Positions 15,642 through 23,448 of a stretch of DNA of 34,814 bases are shown one piece after another (position 1 is the stretch's first letter; every line of letters begins with the position of its first letter). The notes beneath the pieces were generated by a model. That model was not told the origin of the DNA. It saw nothing but the letters and a program-made list of their open reading frames with translations, and searched no databases. Both the position numbers and the translations under genes were made by a program. The stretch spans positions 1 to 34,814 of the forward strand of contig JALRLN010000003.1 in NCBI GenBank assembly GCA_023254445.1, in the 5' to 3' direction. The DNA comes from Candidatus Poseidoniaceae archaeon. Its GTDB lineage: Archaea > Thermoplasmatota > Poseidoniia > Poseidoniales > Poseidoniaceae.

Positions 15642-18600
15642 GCGTGAGCTTGCCTCCCGGGGAGGCCGTCGACGTCGAACTTGACCTTGGAAGCCTCATG
15701 CCGTTTGAACACGGCTTTGTCACAACGTGGGTCGGCCGAAGGAAGACACCCTCCGGACACCGTCTGGTTCGTGGTCACAGGGTGATTGGTTGGCTCGCTG
15801 CCTCGGAAGCCGGGTTGATTGGGGGTGCAGAGGGCCAGGCGGCTTTGCTGAGCCTTGAGGCGGACGCCGAACACGTTCGGCATGTTGCGGAATCGTGGAC
15901 CCTCGGAGAACTTGCAGACGTGCTGATGCTGATGCCGAGCGTGGTGCTCCATGCAGTGGACCTCGAGGGACTGCCGTCCGGGCCGGGCCCAGCACGTCGC
16001 TTGCTGTCCCGCTCGGCTTCGGTCATCATGGCAGCGTTGAACGAGGATCCTGAAGTCCTTGGAGCCGTTTTGGTTGACCAAGGCCTGCTCGTCGACCATA
16101 CCGGGCACGTGCCTGGTGATACGGACGAACTCGCTGGCTTGGTGGCCGACACCATGCGCACCCGTCAAACGATTGCAGGAGGTCTTGGTCTTCCCGAGGA
16201 AGGGCACTGGACGCTCGCCACACCGCAGGGCTCCGTGCTCTTGGCTTCGGCTGCTGACCTTGCTCTTGGCGTGTGGACGGCATCAGGTTCGGACCACCGG
16301 CGCTTGCTTCAACGGATGGCCAACGCCGTCTCCGGCAGCGCGGGTGACGACGGGCAGGCAGGGCACCTGCCGGAAGGGTTCGTTCTTCGCGAAGGAAAGA
16401 GCGGACCTGATGCTGTCCTCTCGATGCTCCGCGTCGCTCGAGAAGAGCAAGTGTACGGCCACCTCAGCGTCGGGGCCGGTGAACGAACCACGGCGGTGGT
16501 GCTGCTCTCTGGCCGCCCAGTGGGCTTGGTTTCCTCAAGCGCCGCGACGTTGGAAGAAGCGGTGTACGACCTGACAGACCGTCGACGTGTGGCCAGATTG
16601 CACCAACTCCCACTCGACGCGGCGATTGGCGAAGGCACCGCCAACGTTCCAGGTTTCACGCTCGCCGCCTTCGGTGCCTCCATCGCCAGCAGCCGCTCAC
16701 GCACGGAAGACCGCAAAGACACCCTCATGGCTCGCTACGAGGACATCTTAGGGTTCGATGTCGGCCTTGAATCGCTTGGCCCGAAGGTTGCCCACCTCGG
16801 TGAAGCAGCCGAGGGCGTCGACCACCTGAGCACCGGCGACAGCCCGAGGCTGGTGATCGACGCGGGATACCGCCAACGGCTTGAAGACGCCGAGCACCGA
16901 ATGGACGGCCTTCAACAGGAAGCAGCAGCACTTCAGGCCCGACTCGAACAGGCCGAAAACGCACGGATGCGCGCAGAAGTGGCACTCCGCGAAGCCAAGG
17001 ACGCCACAGGGGAAGGCCAGGACCGACTTCGTGCGACAGGCGCAGACCTCGACCAAGCAAAGCTGGCCGTCGCGGAAGCCGAACGTCGCGCGGAAGCGGC
17101 CGAAGCACGCGCTGAACGTTTGGTCCGGCGCACGTCCGAACTCGAGCATCAACTCGAACGCCGAGCGGCAGAACTTGCCCGTACCGTGGCGGATTCAGGG
17201 AGCAGGGAGGCCCTTGCTTCGACCTTGGCAGGCATGGCTGAGGAAGAGGCTCGCGTCAAGGCGGAGCTGCAAACAAGCGCAGAGCGGTTGACAGAAGTCA
17301 AGCGACGGCTGGTGGAGGACGAGCGGCACCTTCGCCTCCTTGAAGAGCAGACGTCGGCTGCCCACGAGCGCCAAGCAAACGCGGTACGGGACCTTGCAGT
17401 AACCGAGGACGGCGTACGAGCAGGAAAGGCCGAACTTGCAGCGGTGGAGGCAGAAGTTCGCGCCGCCCGACGTCGGGCGGACGACGAACGCGAACGTCGA
17501 AGGGAGGACGAAGTTCGTCGTTCCCACCTTGAATCTGAAATCCGAGGGCTGTTGGAGGAACGCCGTACTGTGCTTCGCGAACTTGGAGACCTTGGTGTGC
17601 AGCGCGGGCAATCCGAGGCTCAGGTCGCTCACCTCGCCGATCAGGCCGACGCCTTGGCCACGGCTCATGAAGCGGCACTTGCCGACATCGAAGAAGCACG
17701 ACGTCTCCGTGCGAGGCTCACGGACGAGCCTCTTGCACAAGCCCTGCTGGAAGACGGAGCGTCCATGGCGGCGCTTGGTCCGGTGCTGGAACGCTTGGAA
17801 CATACACGAGCGCAAGGCTACTCGGTCGTCTTGTTGGACAAGGCCGTCGAACGCGCGTTGCAGGTCATTGGCACCGTGGTCGACCGTGCAGCCGAGACGC
17901 CGCGACACCTGCTTTCCAACGACGTGATGCTGCTGCTTGAACAGCAGGTCCCTGAAACGGCGGGGATCGTTCGAGGCCTGACTCGATGGTCCGTTCAGCA
18001 ACGACTGGAACACTCGCTGAAGCAGGCCGTCACGGACGTTGTGCTCGACTTGGAGCACCTGCTCGAAGACCAAGACCGTGCCATCACCATGCTCCGTCGC
18101 ACCAGAAACGTGCTCGAACAATTGGCCCGCTTGGGTGCGCCACAAGACGAGATCGATGCGCTCATGTCACGTTGCAGGTATCCAGAGGCGCTGCCGGACA
18201 TCGCTGCCGCAACGCAGCGGCTCATTCGCGTGGCCTTGGACGACATCCACCTCGAAGCCGATCAGCGCGACGCGGGTGCTTCGGTCGCCCTGGCCTTGAC
18301 CGCCGAAGCCCTCGAAGAATTGCTGAGCCAACTTGAGGCTGCGGGCCTTGTTGGCGGTCGGCCTGCAGGTCATCTTTGGGCCTTCATGGCAAGCGGGCTG
18401 CTCCCCTCTGAGGCCGGACACGCCCCATCAGCAGCACCCGAGGATGATGTTCTGCCCCTTGAGGAGGCTCCACCGGAGGAACCCGCACCTGAAGAGGCGG
18501 ATGCCACGGAGGCTCCCCATCCACCGGTCCCGGCGGCGTCGCGCTCCTTGCCACCGCTCGACGACGCCGAAGAACGGATGCGCCTTGAGGCTGAACTTGC

Positions 18601-18721
18601 TGCCTTGGACGCAGCACGGGCCCCCCACGGGCAAGGCCGTGAGCACGTCGAGGAGGGTTTGGATGCTGGCATGGCGGCCTTGGCAGCGCTCGAGGCACGC
18701 TTGGGTGATCTGGAACTTTGA
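15638..18721 (+). CDS. Giant roadblock-like plus coiled-coil protein
   Basis: 1027 residues, no known full-length family. Residues 1-120 form an unrecognised globular part. Residues about 127-231 look like a roadblock/LC7 domain: a helix, GAVLVDQGLLVDHTGHV, a helix, then HWTLATPQGSVLLASAADLALGVW in two segments. Residues about 236-360 hold another small alpha/beta domain with YGHLSVGAGERTTAVVLLSG. Residues about 405-700 are a long coiled coil rich in Ala, Glu and Arg (RLEQAENARMRAEVALREAK). A helical region follows to about 905, then an acidic, Pro-rich tail (PLEEAPPEEPAPEEADATEA) and a last short coil. No membrane segment or signal peptide is seen, so it is probably cytosolic or membrane-peripheral. 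It is coupled to the small roadblock-like gene upstream. Nine bases downstream begins a two-helix membrane peptide, a possible anchor. Confidence 0.68.
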   Translation: MSVSLPPGEAVDVELDLGSLMPFEHGFVTTWVGRRKTPSGHRLVRGHRVIGWLAASEAGLIGGAEGQAALLSLEADAEHVRHVAESWTLGELADVLMLMPSVVLHAVDLEGLPSGPGPARRLLSRSASVIMAALNEDPEVLGAVLVDQGLLVDHTGHVPGDTDELAGLVADTMRTRQTIAGGLGLPEEGHWTLATPQGSVLLASAADLALGVWTASGSDHRRLLQRMANAVSGSAGDDGQAGHLPEGFVLREGKSGPDAVLSMLRVAREEQVYGHLSVGAGERTTAVVLLSGRPVGLVSSSAATLEEAVYDLTDRRRVARLHQLPLDAAIGEGTANVPGFTLAAFGASIASSRSRTEDRKDTLMARYEDILGFDVGLESLGPKVAHLGEAAEGVDHLSTGDSPRLVIDAGYRQRLEDAEHRMDGLQQEAAALQARLEQAENARMRAEVALREAKDATGEGQDRLRATGADLDQAKLAVAEAERRAEAAEARAERLVRRTSELEHQLERRAAELARTVADSGSREALASTLAGMAEEEARVKAELQTSAERLTEVKRRLVEDERHLRLLEEQTSAAHERQANAVRDLAVTEDGVRAGKAELAAVEAEVRAARRRADDERERRREDEVRRSHLESEIRGLLEERRTVLRELGDLGVQRGQSEAQVAHLADQADALATAHEAALADIEEARRLRARLTDEPLAQALLEDGASMAALGPVLERLEHTRAQGYSVVLLDKAVERALQVIGTVVDRAAETPRHLLSNDVMLLLEQQVPETAGIVRGLTRWSVQQRLEHSLKQAVTDVVLDLEHLLEDQDRAITMLRRTRNVLEQLARLGAPQDEIDALMSRCRYPEALPDIAAATQRLIRVALDDIHLEADQRDAGASVALALTAEALEELLSQLEAAGLVGGRPAGHLWAFMASGLLPSEAGHAPSAAPEDDVLPLEEAPPEEPAPEEADATEAPHPPVPAASRSLPPLDDAEERMRLEAELAALDAARAPHGQGREHVEEGLDAGMAALAALEARLGDLEL

Positions 18722-18730
18722 GGTGGCTGT

Positions 18731-18985
18731 GTGAGCGAGCGTTGGCCTTTGCCACCTCAGCGCGACCACTCCATCGTCGACCGGCCGTACCCGCTCTTTC
18801 TCGAGCGCGTGGTGCTTTTCTTGCTGCTCTGCGGGATCGTCGCGCTTGTGGTGGTGGGAGCGCGTGCGCTCCCTTGGTCGCCGTGGTTGACCGTCCCGCT
18901 GATGCTGCCGTTGGCCTTCGTTCTCTGGGTGTCGTTGGGGGAGCGGCTTGGGGGCCTGGTCCAGTTGGCGCACCTCGACCGATGA
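18731..18985 (+). CDS. Small two-helix membrane protein
   Basis: 84 residues, not recognised. A 22-residue hydrophilic N-terminus precedes two hydrophobic helices (FLERVVLFLLLCGIVALVVV and LTVPLMLPLAFVLWVSLG). GTG 18731 has GAGGTGG (18719-18725) five bases upstream, overlapping the end of the coiled-coil gene. It is therefore very likely the third gene of that unit and may tether the complex to the membrane (inference). Its stop abuts the stop of the opposite gene in TGATCA. Confidence 0.68.
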   Translation: MSERWPLPPQRDHSIVDRPYPLFLERVVLFLLLCGIVALVVVGARALPWSPWLTVPLMLPLAFVLWVSLGERLGGLVQLAHLDR

Positions 18986-20209
18986 TCACAGCCAAACGTT
19001 GTCCTTCGGGGTCTCGTCCTCCGAACCACCCACCAGGTTTCCAACGACGAGGGCACGGAGTTGGGCCAAACGTCCCCAGGGCACGAGGAGGCGTAGGGTC
19101 GCTGCGACGCCGAGGAACAACAAGGCGGAAATGACGACCCCATAGGTCAACCTGAGTTCAATGGAATCCGACACTTGGCTTGCCCACTGGCTCCCAGTGG
19201 TCGTGGTGACGATCTCCAGAAGCACCCCATGGAAGCCAAGGGCCACCATGGTGGCCAGCCCCGTGAGGGTCAGGTACAGCGCAGTGTGCCGGAGGTGGCT
19301 GTTCAGGACGTTGTCCATTTGGCGTACGTACTCTTCGTCCCGCTTGCAGGATTCTGGGAGCCGGTAGGCGTACTCGAGGTGACGAATCACGCCGAAGGCG
19401 GACTCTTGGAAGACCATCATCAGGACAGCGATGAGGATGAGCGAGAGTTGCTGCGAGGTGACGAGTTTGAAGCCAAGCAGGCCGACCTCTGGTGTTCCAA
19501 CTTGCGTGTCGAGCGTGGACAACCCGTCGCCGTACGCACCGAGTTGGTTCAGGACCACAGGGAAGGTGAGGATGGCGTGAAGTCCGAGGAAAAGAAGCGT
19601 GAAACCGATGGACCACACCACGGCCTGACGGGACAGCCCCCAAATTCCTCGCGTTCCCATGATGACGGGGAGGAGGTACACAAAGAGGACCAGCAAGGAC
19701 AGAATGAGCATCAACGGCCATTGGAGCAAGGCCAGTTCGCTTTGGTCGGGGAGGTCAAGACGGAACTCGATGATCATGCCTCCAACCCACGCCAGCATCA
19801 TGCGTCCGACCAGCAGCACGATGAGGGACACAATCACGCCAATCCGAATTCGTTGCTGGAGTTTCGGAGGCTGGAACGCGAGGAGCGCCATGCTTCCACC
19901 AAGGGATAAACCGAGCACCAGAGGGACGGTGAATCGCGCAAGTCCTTGCCGCCCAACACCCGTCAGCCAGTCCCCGAGGGGAAGATCGGAGCCCATGATG
20001 ACTTCCAGCGTGTCGAAGAGCATCGTGTGGTCGATGGAGCCGACCACGTAGGTGCCGATCACCTCGAGGTACATCCACACCAAGGCCACCGTAGCGATCA
20101 CCTGCAGGGCGAGGATCTGCCATTGCTTTCGGAGGTTCCTCAAGTGCAGCGTGTGGCGATGGCCGCCGCTGTGGGTGATGTCCGATTGAACGTCAACCTC
20201 GCCTGCCAT
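18986..20209 (-). CDS. Polytopic membrane protein downstream of DUF58
   Basis: 407 residues, family not recognised. About eight hydrophobic segments are visible, among them ILALQVIATVALVWMYLEVI near residue 33, VPLVLGLSLGGSMALLAF, GVIVSLIVLLVGRMMLAWVG, WPLMLILSLLVLFVYLLPVI and GVVISALLFLGVAATLRLLV. A cytosolic segment with many charged residues (YAYRLPESCKRDEEYVRQMD) precedes the last two. The ATG lies one base after the DUF58 stop, with GAGGGGGT inside the end of the DUF58 gene, so it is the last gene of the DUF4350-DUF58 operon. Such operons often end in one or more membrane proteins; a role with the DUF58 protein is inferred from position only. Confidence 0.72.
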   Translation of the reverse strand: MAGEVDVQSDITHSGGHRHTLHLRNLRKQWQILALQVIATVALVWMYLEVIGTYVVGSIDHTMLFDTLEVIMGSDLPLGDWLTGVGRQGLARFTVPLVLGLSLGGSMALLAFQPPKLQQRIRIGVIVSLIVLLVGRMMLAWVGGMIIEFRLDLPDQSELALLQWPLMLILSLLVLFVYLLPVIMGTRGIWGLSRQAVVWSIGFTLLFLGLHAILTFPVVLNQLGAYGDGLSTLDTQVGTPEVGLLGFKLVTSQQLSLILIAVLMMVFQESAFGVIRHLEYAYRLPESCKRDEEYVRQMDNVLNSHLRHTALYLTLTGLATMVALGFHGVLLEIVTTTTGSQWASQVSDSIELRLTYGVVISALLFLGVAATLRLLVPWGRLAQLRALVVGNLVGGSEDETPKDNVWL

Positions 20210-20210
20210 G

Positions 20211-21464
20211 TCAGTACCCCCTCACTTGCATCAGGGCCTGAGCGAGGTCCATGTCCGGCATCCAGTCGATGACCTGCGCTCCAGAACTGGCGAGGCTTGT
20301 CAACCTGTTTTGGCGCTCCATCCTCAGCACCTCGTACGAGAGCCGAGGGATGCGGCTCACCAACCGCTCAAAGTCGATGGAGGACGGTGTCAGGACGGTG
20401 ACGTCGTGACCACGTCCAACGAGGTCACGAACCGCTGCAGGCACCGTCCCATCGCCTTCGACGCTGGAGATGATGAACACCGGCGAGCCGCGGCTGAAGC
20501 GGCCGGACACCGAATTCGTGACGGCCTGGAGGGGCATTTCGCCGGTGTGGCTCACGCCAGCAAGCGTGCTGAGGATCTTGAAGTACTGCTTGTCACCGGT
20601 GTCCGGTGGCAGGTAGGACAAGCCGTCACCATACACAGCCAGGGCGACGGAATCCCTCCGTTGTAGGAAGTACGAGGCAAGGGAAGCAGCGGAAACGCAC
20701 CCCATCTCGAGCGGGTTCTTGAGGACGGTTCCGATCCGGGAAATCTCACGAGCATCGAGCAGGATGAAGACGTCAGTGACTGCATCCCGACACTTTTCGT
20801 TCACCATCAACTCGCCCGTTCGAGCATACGCCTTCCAGTTGATGCTCTTGAACGGGTCACCGGGGACGTATTCGCGAAGGGAGTAGAACTCAGACCCTTG
20901 GCCGGGGGTTCGGAGGGTTGTGGCACCCGTGTACATCTTGGGCGTTCGGCTGCGAAGGAAGGCTTCCTCAACGTCCTTGACCTGAGGGAAGACGATGATG
21001 TCGGAGTGGTGATCGATGCGCATTTCTTCGACGCCGAGGTTGAACGTGTTGCGGTGACGAAGGGAGACAGGTCCGATGGTGTAGTGCCCCCGAAGCGGGC
21101 ATCGAAGCACGTACCTGATGCGCGCAGACTCACCTGGGGCGAGGTCCAATCGCATCTGGTTCAAGCCGCTTCGGAGTTTCATCTCGTGAGGTACGTTGTC
21201 GAACACCTCGAGGGTTTGCGTCCGACGAAGGCTGCGGTTGATGACGAGAAGTTCGACGTACAGGTCGTCGCCTTTGTACAGGTTGTCGGCCGACAGGGTC
21301 CGCTGAACTTCGATGTCACCATGCCCCGTCATCCATGCGTTCACGGTGATGAACGCGATGAACGCGAATCCAAGGATCATCATTTGATGGTTGGAAATCA
21401 TCATGCCAATGAGCACCAAGGCGAGGCCTGCAACGATGGTGAAGGCCGCCTTCCTTGTCCACAT
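20211..21464 (-). CDS. DUF58 domain membrane-anchored protein
   Basis: A 417-residue protein with two adjacent N-terminal hydrophobic segments (about residues 8-45), a beta-rich middle domain (KGDDLYVELLVINRSLRRTQ, then PGESARIRYVLRCPLRGHY) and a C-terminal DUF58 domain. The DUF58 hallmark SLREYVPGDPFKSINWKAYA starts near residue 192, followed by a von Willebrand A-like fold (DVFILLDAREISR, FIISSVEGDG). DUF58 proteins usually act with MoxR AAA ATPases in envelope or complex assembly. GAGGAGGGG precedes the ATG and spans the DUF4350 stop, so the two are co-translated. The D-x-S-x-S metal site of vWA domains reads LLDAREIS here, so metal binding is doubtful. Confidence 0.9.
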   Translation of the reverse strand: MWTRKAAFTIVAGLALVLIGMMISNHQMMILGFAFIAFITVNAWMTGHGDIEVQRTLSADNLYKGDDLYVELLVINRSLRRTQTLEVFDNVPHEMKLRSGLNQMRLDLAPGESARIRYVLRCPLRGHYTIGPVSLRHRNTFNLGVEEMRIDHHSDIIVFPQVKDVEEAFLRSRTPKMYTGATTLRTPGQGSEFYSLREYVPGDPFKSINWKAYARTGELMVNEKCRDAVTDVFILLDAREISRIGTVLKNPLEMGCVSAASLASYFLQRRDSVALAVYGDGLSYLPPDTGDKQYFKILSTLAGVSHTGEMPLQAVTNSVSGRFSRGSPVFIISSVEGDGTVPAAVRDLVGRGHDVTVLTPSSIDFERLVSRIPRLSYEVLRMERQNRLTSLASSGAQVIDWMPDMDLAQALMQVRGY

Positions 21465-21476
21465 CCAGACCCCTCC

Positions 21477-23111
21477 TCAGGCGCGCCCCCACGCCTTGAT
21501 GCGCTTGACAAGCGCGACCGTTTCTTCGAGGCTGTACCTCCCGGGCTTCACGGCAAAGGAAGCCAAGGCTTCGTCACCGATGAGGGCGACCAATTCGTTG
21601 ACTTCCAGCGCATCAAATTCTTCTCGTGTCAGTCCGTTTTGGTTTCGAACCTTCGAGAGCAAGACCTGGCGAATTTTCTCGCTTTTCGTGTAGTAATCGT
21701 AGCGTTCGGCGTCGCCAAACCCGTAGTAGATGATGCTGAACACGTGCCGCCACGACTGAGGGTCCCGCTTGCGAAGGAGGACCATCTCAAACGCGAGGAA
21801 GAGACCAACGAACAGGACCGCCATCGCGAGGCCTTCTCCTGTGAAGTACACGAGCAGGAAGTAGATCGTGTTGTATCCTTCCGTGACCAGAACGTTCTGG
21901 GTGTGGCGGCTTTCGTCGAAGATCACCTGCGCGTTCGAAGAGGGGGCAGCCCCTTCCTGGTTCGGGTCATCAAGGGCTTCAGCGATGATGTCCAACATGA
22001 GGCGACGGTTGTCGTTTTCAGGGATCGAGCGCTCAACGTCAGACTCGGCCTTGGTTTCGTCGGGATAGGCTCCTTCGTTGAAGGACTCGTAATCGTAGAG
22101 GGCGTTGATGAGCATGCTGCCGTCGGCGAAGAAGAGGATGCGGCCACCGTCGTCGGGGTCGCAACTTCGGTCCACGCAGGCTTCGACGCTGAGGTTGAAT
22201 TGTCCCCAAAGGTCCGGCGTTTCGGCCGTCACTTCGTTGCCGACCCAAATTTCCCCATCCCCGTTCACGTCCACTGTTGCCTCGTTGCTCGTTGTGGCGA
22301 GCACGTGCACCTCACGCAAGGCGCCGCGCACGTCCGGCACAATCTCGATGCCCGTGGCCACGTTGAGCAGCACGCGGTAACTTGCGTTGAACTCCACAAC
22401 GCCGAGTTCGCCACTTGTTGGCGTCCAGTGTTGAATGCACAAGCCCGCTTCGTCCCGTGCCATGGTTTCGCCGTCGAGGAGTGCACACGGATGCGTCACG
22501 GTTTCCGCCTCGTCGCCCCAGCGGGGATGGGTGGCGACCGTCGTGAGGTCCAATTCCGTTCCATTCATGCCACAGGGGCTTGATTGCACGCACATCCAGA
22601 TGTAGTTGTAATCGAGTTCAGTTGCGTACAAGGTGTCGTACACCTGCCAACCGCCGTAGTTCAGTCCAAACGCGTCGGCGATGCCACCTGCATACCCGAA
22701 ATCCTCCATCACGATGACGGTGCCACCGTCTTCGACGAATTTCACAATGGCTTCGATTTCAGAGGGACTGTAGCCGTCCTCCGAAGCAAACCGAACCAAG
22801 CCATCGGGGTCAAACTGCGGCAGGGAGAGCGTGTCGCGCTCCATGCCTGCAATCACAAAGGTCGTGTTGCGCGGATCGTCGATGTCGGCAAGCAGGAGCG
22901 GGCTGCTGACAAGGGAGCGTGTTTCCACCCCCATCGCGTCAAGGTCCTCGCGGAAGGCAGAGAGGTCGTTCCAGTCGTCGTCGTAGGCAGACAACTGCTC
23001 AATGTTGGCGAGGTTGACGAAGTTCAGCAAGACCATCATCGCCACAACGCCCAGCACCGCCCAAAACGCGGTCTGGAGGGCGAGCCTCCGCATCTTCGTC
23101 GTCACCTGCAT
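21477..23111 (-). CDS. DUF4350 domain membrane protein
   Basis: 544 residues. An N-terminal membrane helix (about residues 13-33) is followed by a Rossmann-like DUF4350 region: DDWNDLSAFREDLDAMGVET, LLLADIDDP, then SEIEAIVKFVEDGGTVIVME. A large extracytoplasmic part follows with cysteine pairs (CVQSSPCG, CVDRSCD) and a dockerin-like calcium loop VDVNGDGEIWVG near residue 280. A second membrane helix lies near residue 430 (EGLAMAVLFVGLFLAFEMVL) and the last 110 residues are cytosolic and charged. DUF4350 proteins commonly sit beside DUF58 and MoxR; here DUF58 follows at once but no MoxR is in the window. AAGGTGAGG precedes ATG 23111. Confidence 0.82.
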   Translation of the reverse strand: MQVTTKMRRLALQTAFWAVLGVVAMMVLLNFVNLANIEQLSAYDDDWNDLSAFREDLDAMGVETRSLVSSPLLLADIDDPRNTTFVIAGMERDTLSLPQFDPDGLVRFASEDGYSPSEIEAIVKFVEDGGTVIVMEDFGYAGGIADAFGLNYGGWQVYDTLYATELDYNYIWMCVQSSPCGMNGTELDLTTVATHPRWGDEAETVTHPCALLDGETMARDEAGLCIQHWTPTSGELGVVEFNASYRVLLNVATGIEIVPDVRGALREVHVLATTSNEATVDVNGDGEIWVGNEVTAETPDLWGQFNLSVEACVDRSCDPDDGGRILFFADGSMLINALYDYESFNEGAYPDETKAESDVERSIPENDNRRLMLDIIAEALDDPNQEGAAPSSNAQVIFDESRHTQNVLVTEGYNTIYFLLVYFTGEGLAMAVLFVGLFLAFEMVLLRKRDPQSWRHVFSIIYYGFGDAERYDYYTKSEKIRQVLLSKVRNQNGLTREEFDALEVNELVALIGDEALASFAVKPGRYSLEETVALVKRIKAWGRA

Positions 23112-23157
23112 GGCCTCACCTTTGGAGCATCATTCAGACAACGACGCCTTCGCGCGC

Positions 23158-23163
23158 GTTTAG
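23158..23163 (-). promoter_or_regulatory. Possible TATA-like element before the DUF4350 gene
   Basis: CTAAAC on the minus strand, about 50 bases upstream of ATG 23111, in an otherwise GC-rich 88-base gap. Distance fits an archaeal box A with a short leader. Similar TAAA cores lie before the SDH operon and the secreted protein gene. Weak evidence. Confidence 0.25.
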
Positions 23164-23199
23164 AAGGTTGCTCAGGAATGTGGCTTCGTGCATCACCCG

Positions 23200-23439
23200 T
23201 CATTGGTGAAGACGGACCACCGAGGCGATCTGTTGGACGACGTCGATGGGGATCTCGACGAGGCGATTGGTGGAAGGCCACGGGAGTTGCTCTGTGTTGA
23301 TGTTCTCCAACGGAGCGACGATGATGTGGCTCAGCGCCCCGGTGCCTTCAGCGATTCGTAAATCGACCACGTTTCCAAGGGCTTCGCCAGCGACGTCATG
23401 CACAGGGCGACCAATGATTTCCAGCGCGAAGCTCGCCAT
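23200..23439 (-). CDS. PRC-barrel domain protein
   Basis: A 79-residue single-domain protein. The pattern EIIGRPVHDVAGEALGNVVD, then a strand ALSHIIVAP and a final EIPIDVVQQIASVVRL, is that of a PRC-barrel, a small beta barrel found in RimM and in stand-alone archaeal proteins. The latter are implicated in RNA metabolism and, in haloarchaea, cell division. It starts ten bases after the cdc48 stop, with GAGGGAC overlapping that stop. Co-expression with cdc48 is therefore likely. No specific function can be assigned. Confidence 0.82.
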   Translation of the reverse strand: MASFALEIIGRPVHDVAGEALGNVVDLRIAEGTGALSHIIVAPLENINTEQLPWPSTNRLVEIPIDVVQQIASVVRLHQ

Positions 23440-23448
23440 TGTCGTCCC

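Noticed and set aside
14807..16207. A 466-codon minus-strand open frame covering the intergenic region and both flanks
   Set aside because: It overlaps three better-supported genes. Its passage through the AT-rich gap is simply lack of stops.
20211..21464. A functional MIDAS metal site in the DUF58 protein
   Set aside because: The expected D-x-S-x-S reads LLDAREIS, so the site is incomplete.
20898..22583. A 561-codon plus-strand open frame opposite the DUF58 and DUF4350 genes
   Set aside because: It crosses two genuine genes and their junction; no motif, no ribosome site.
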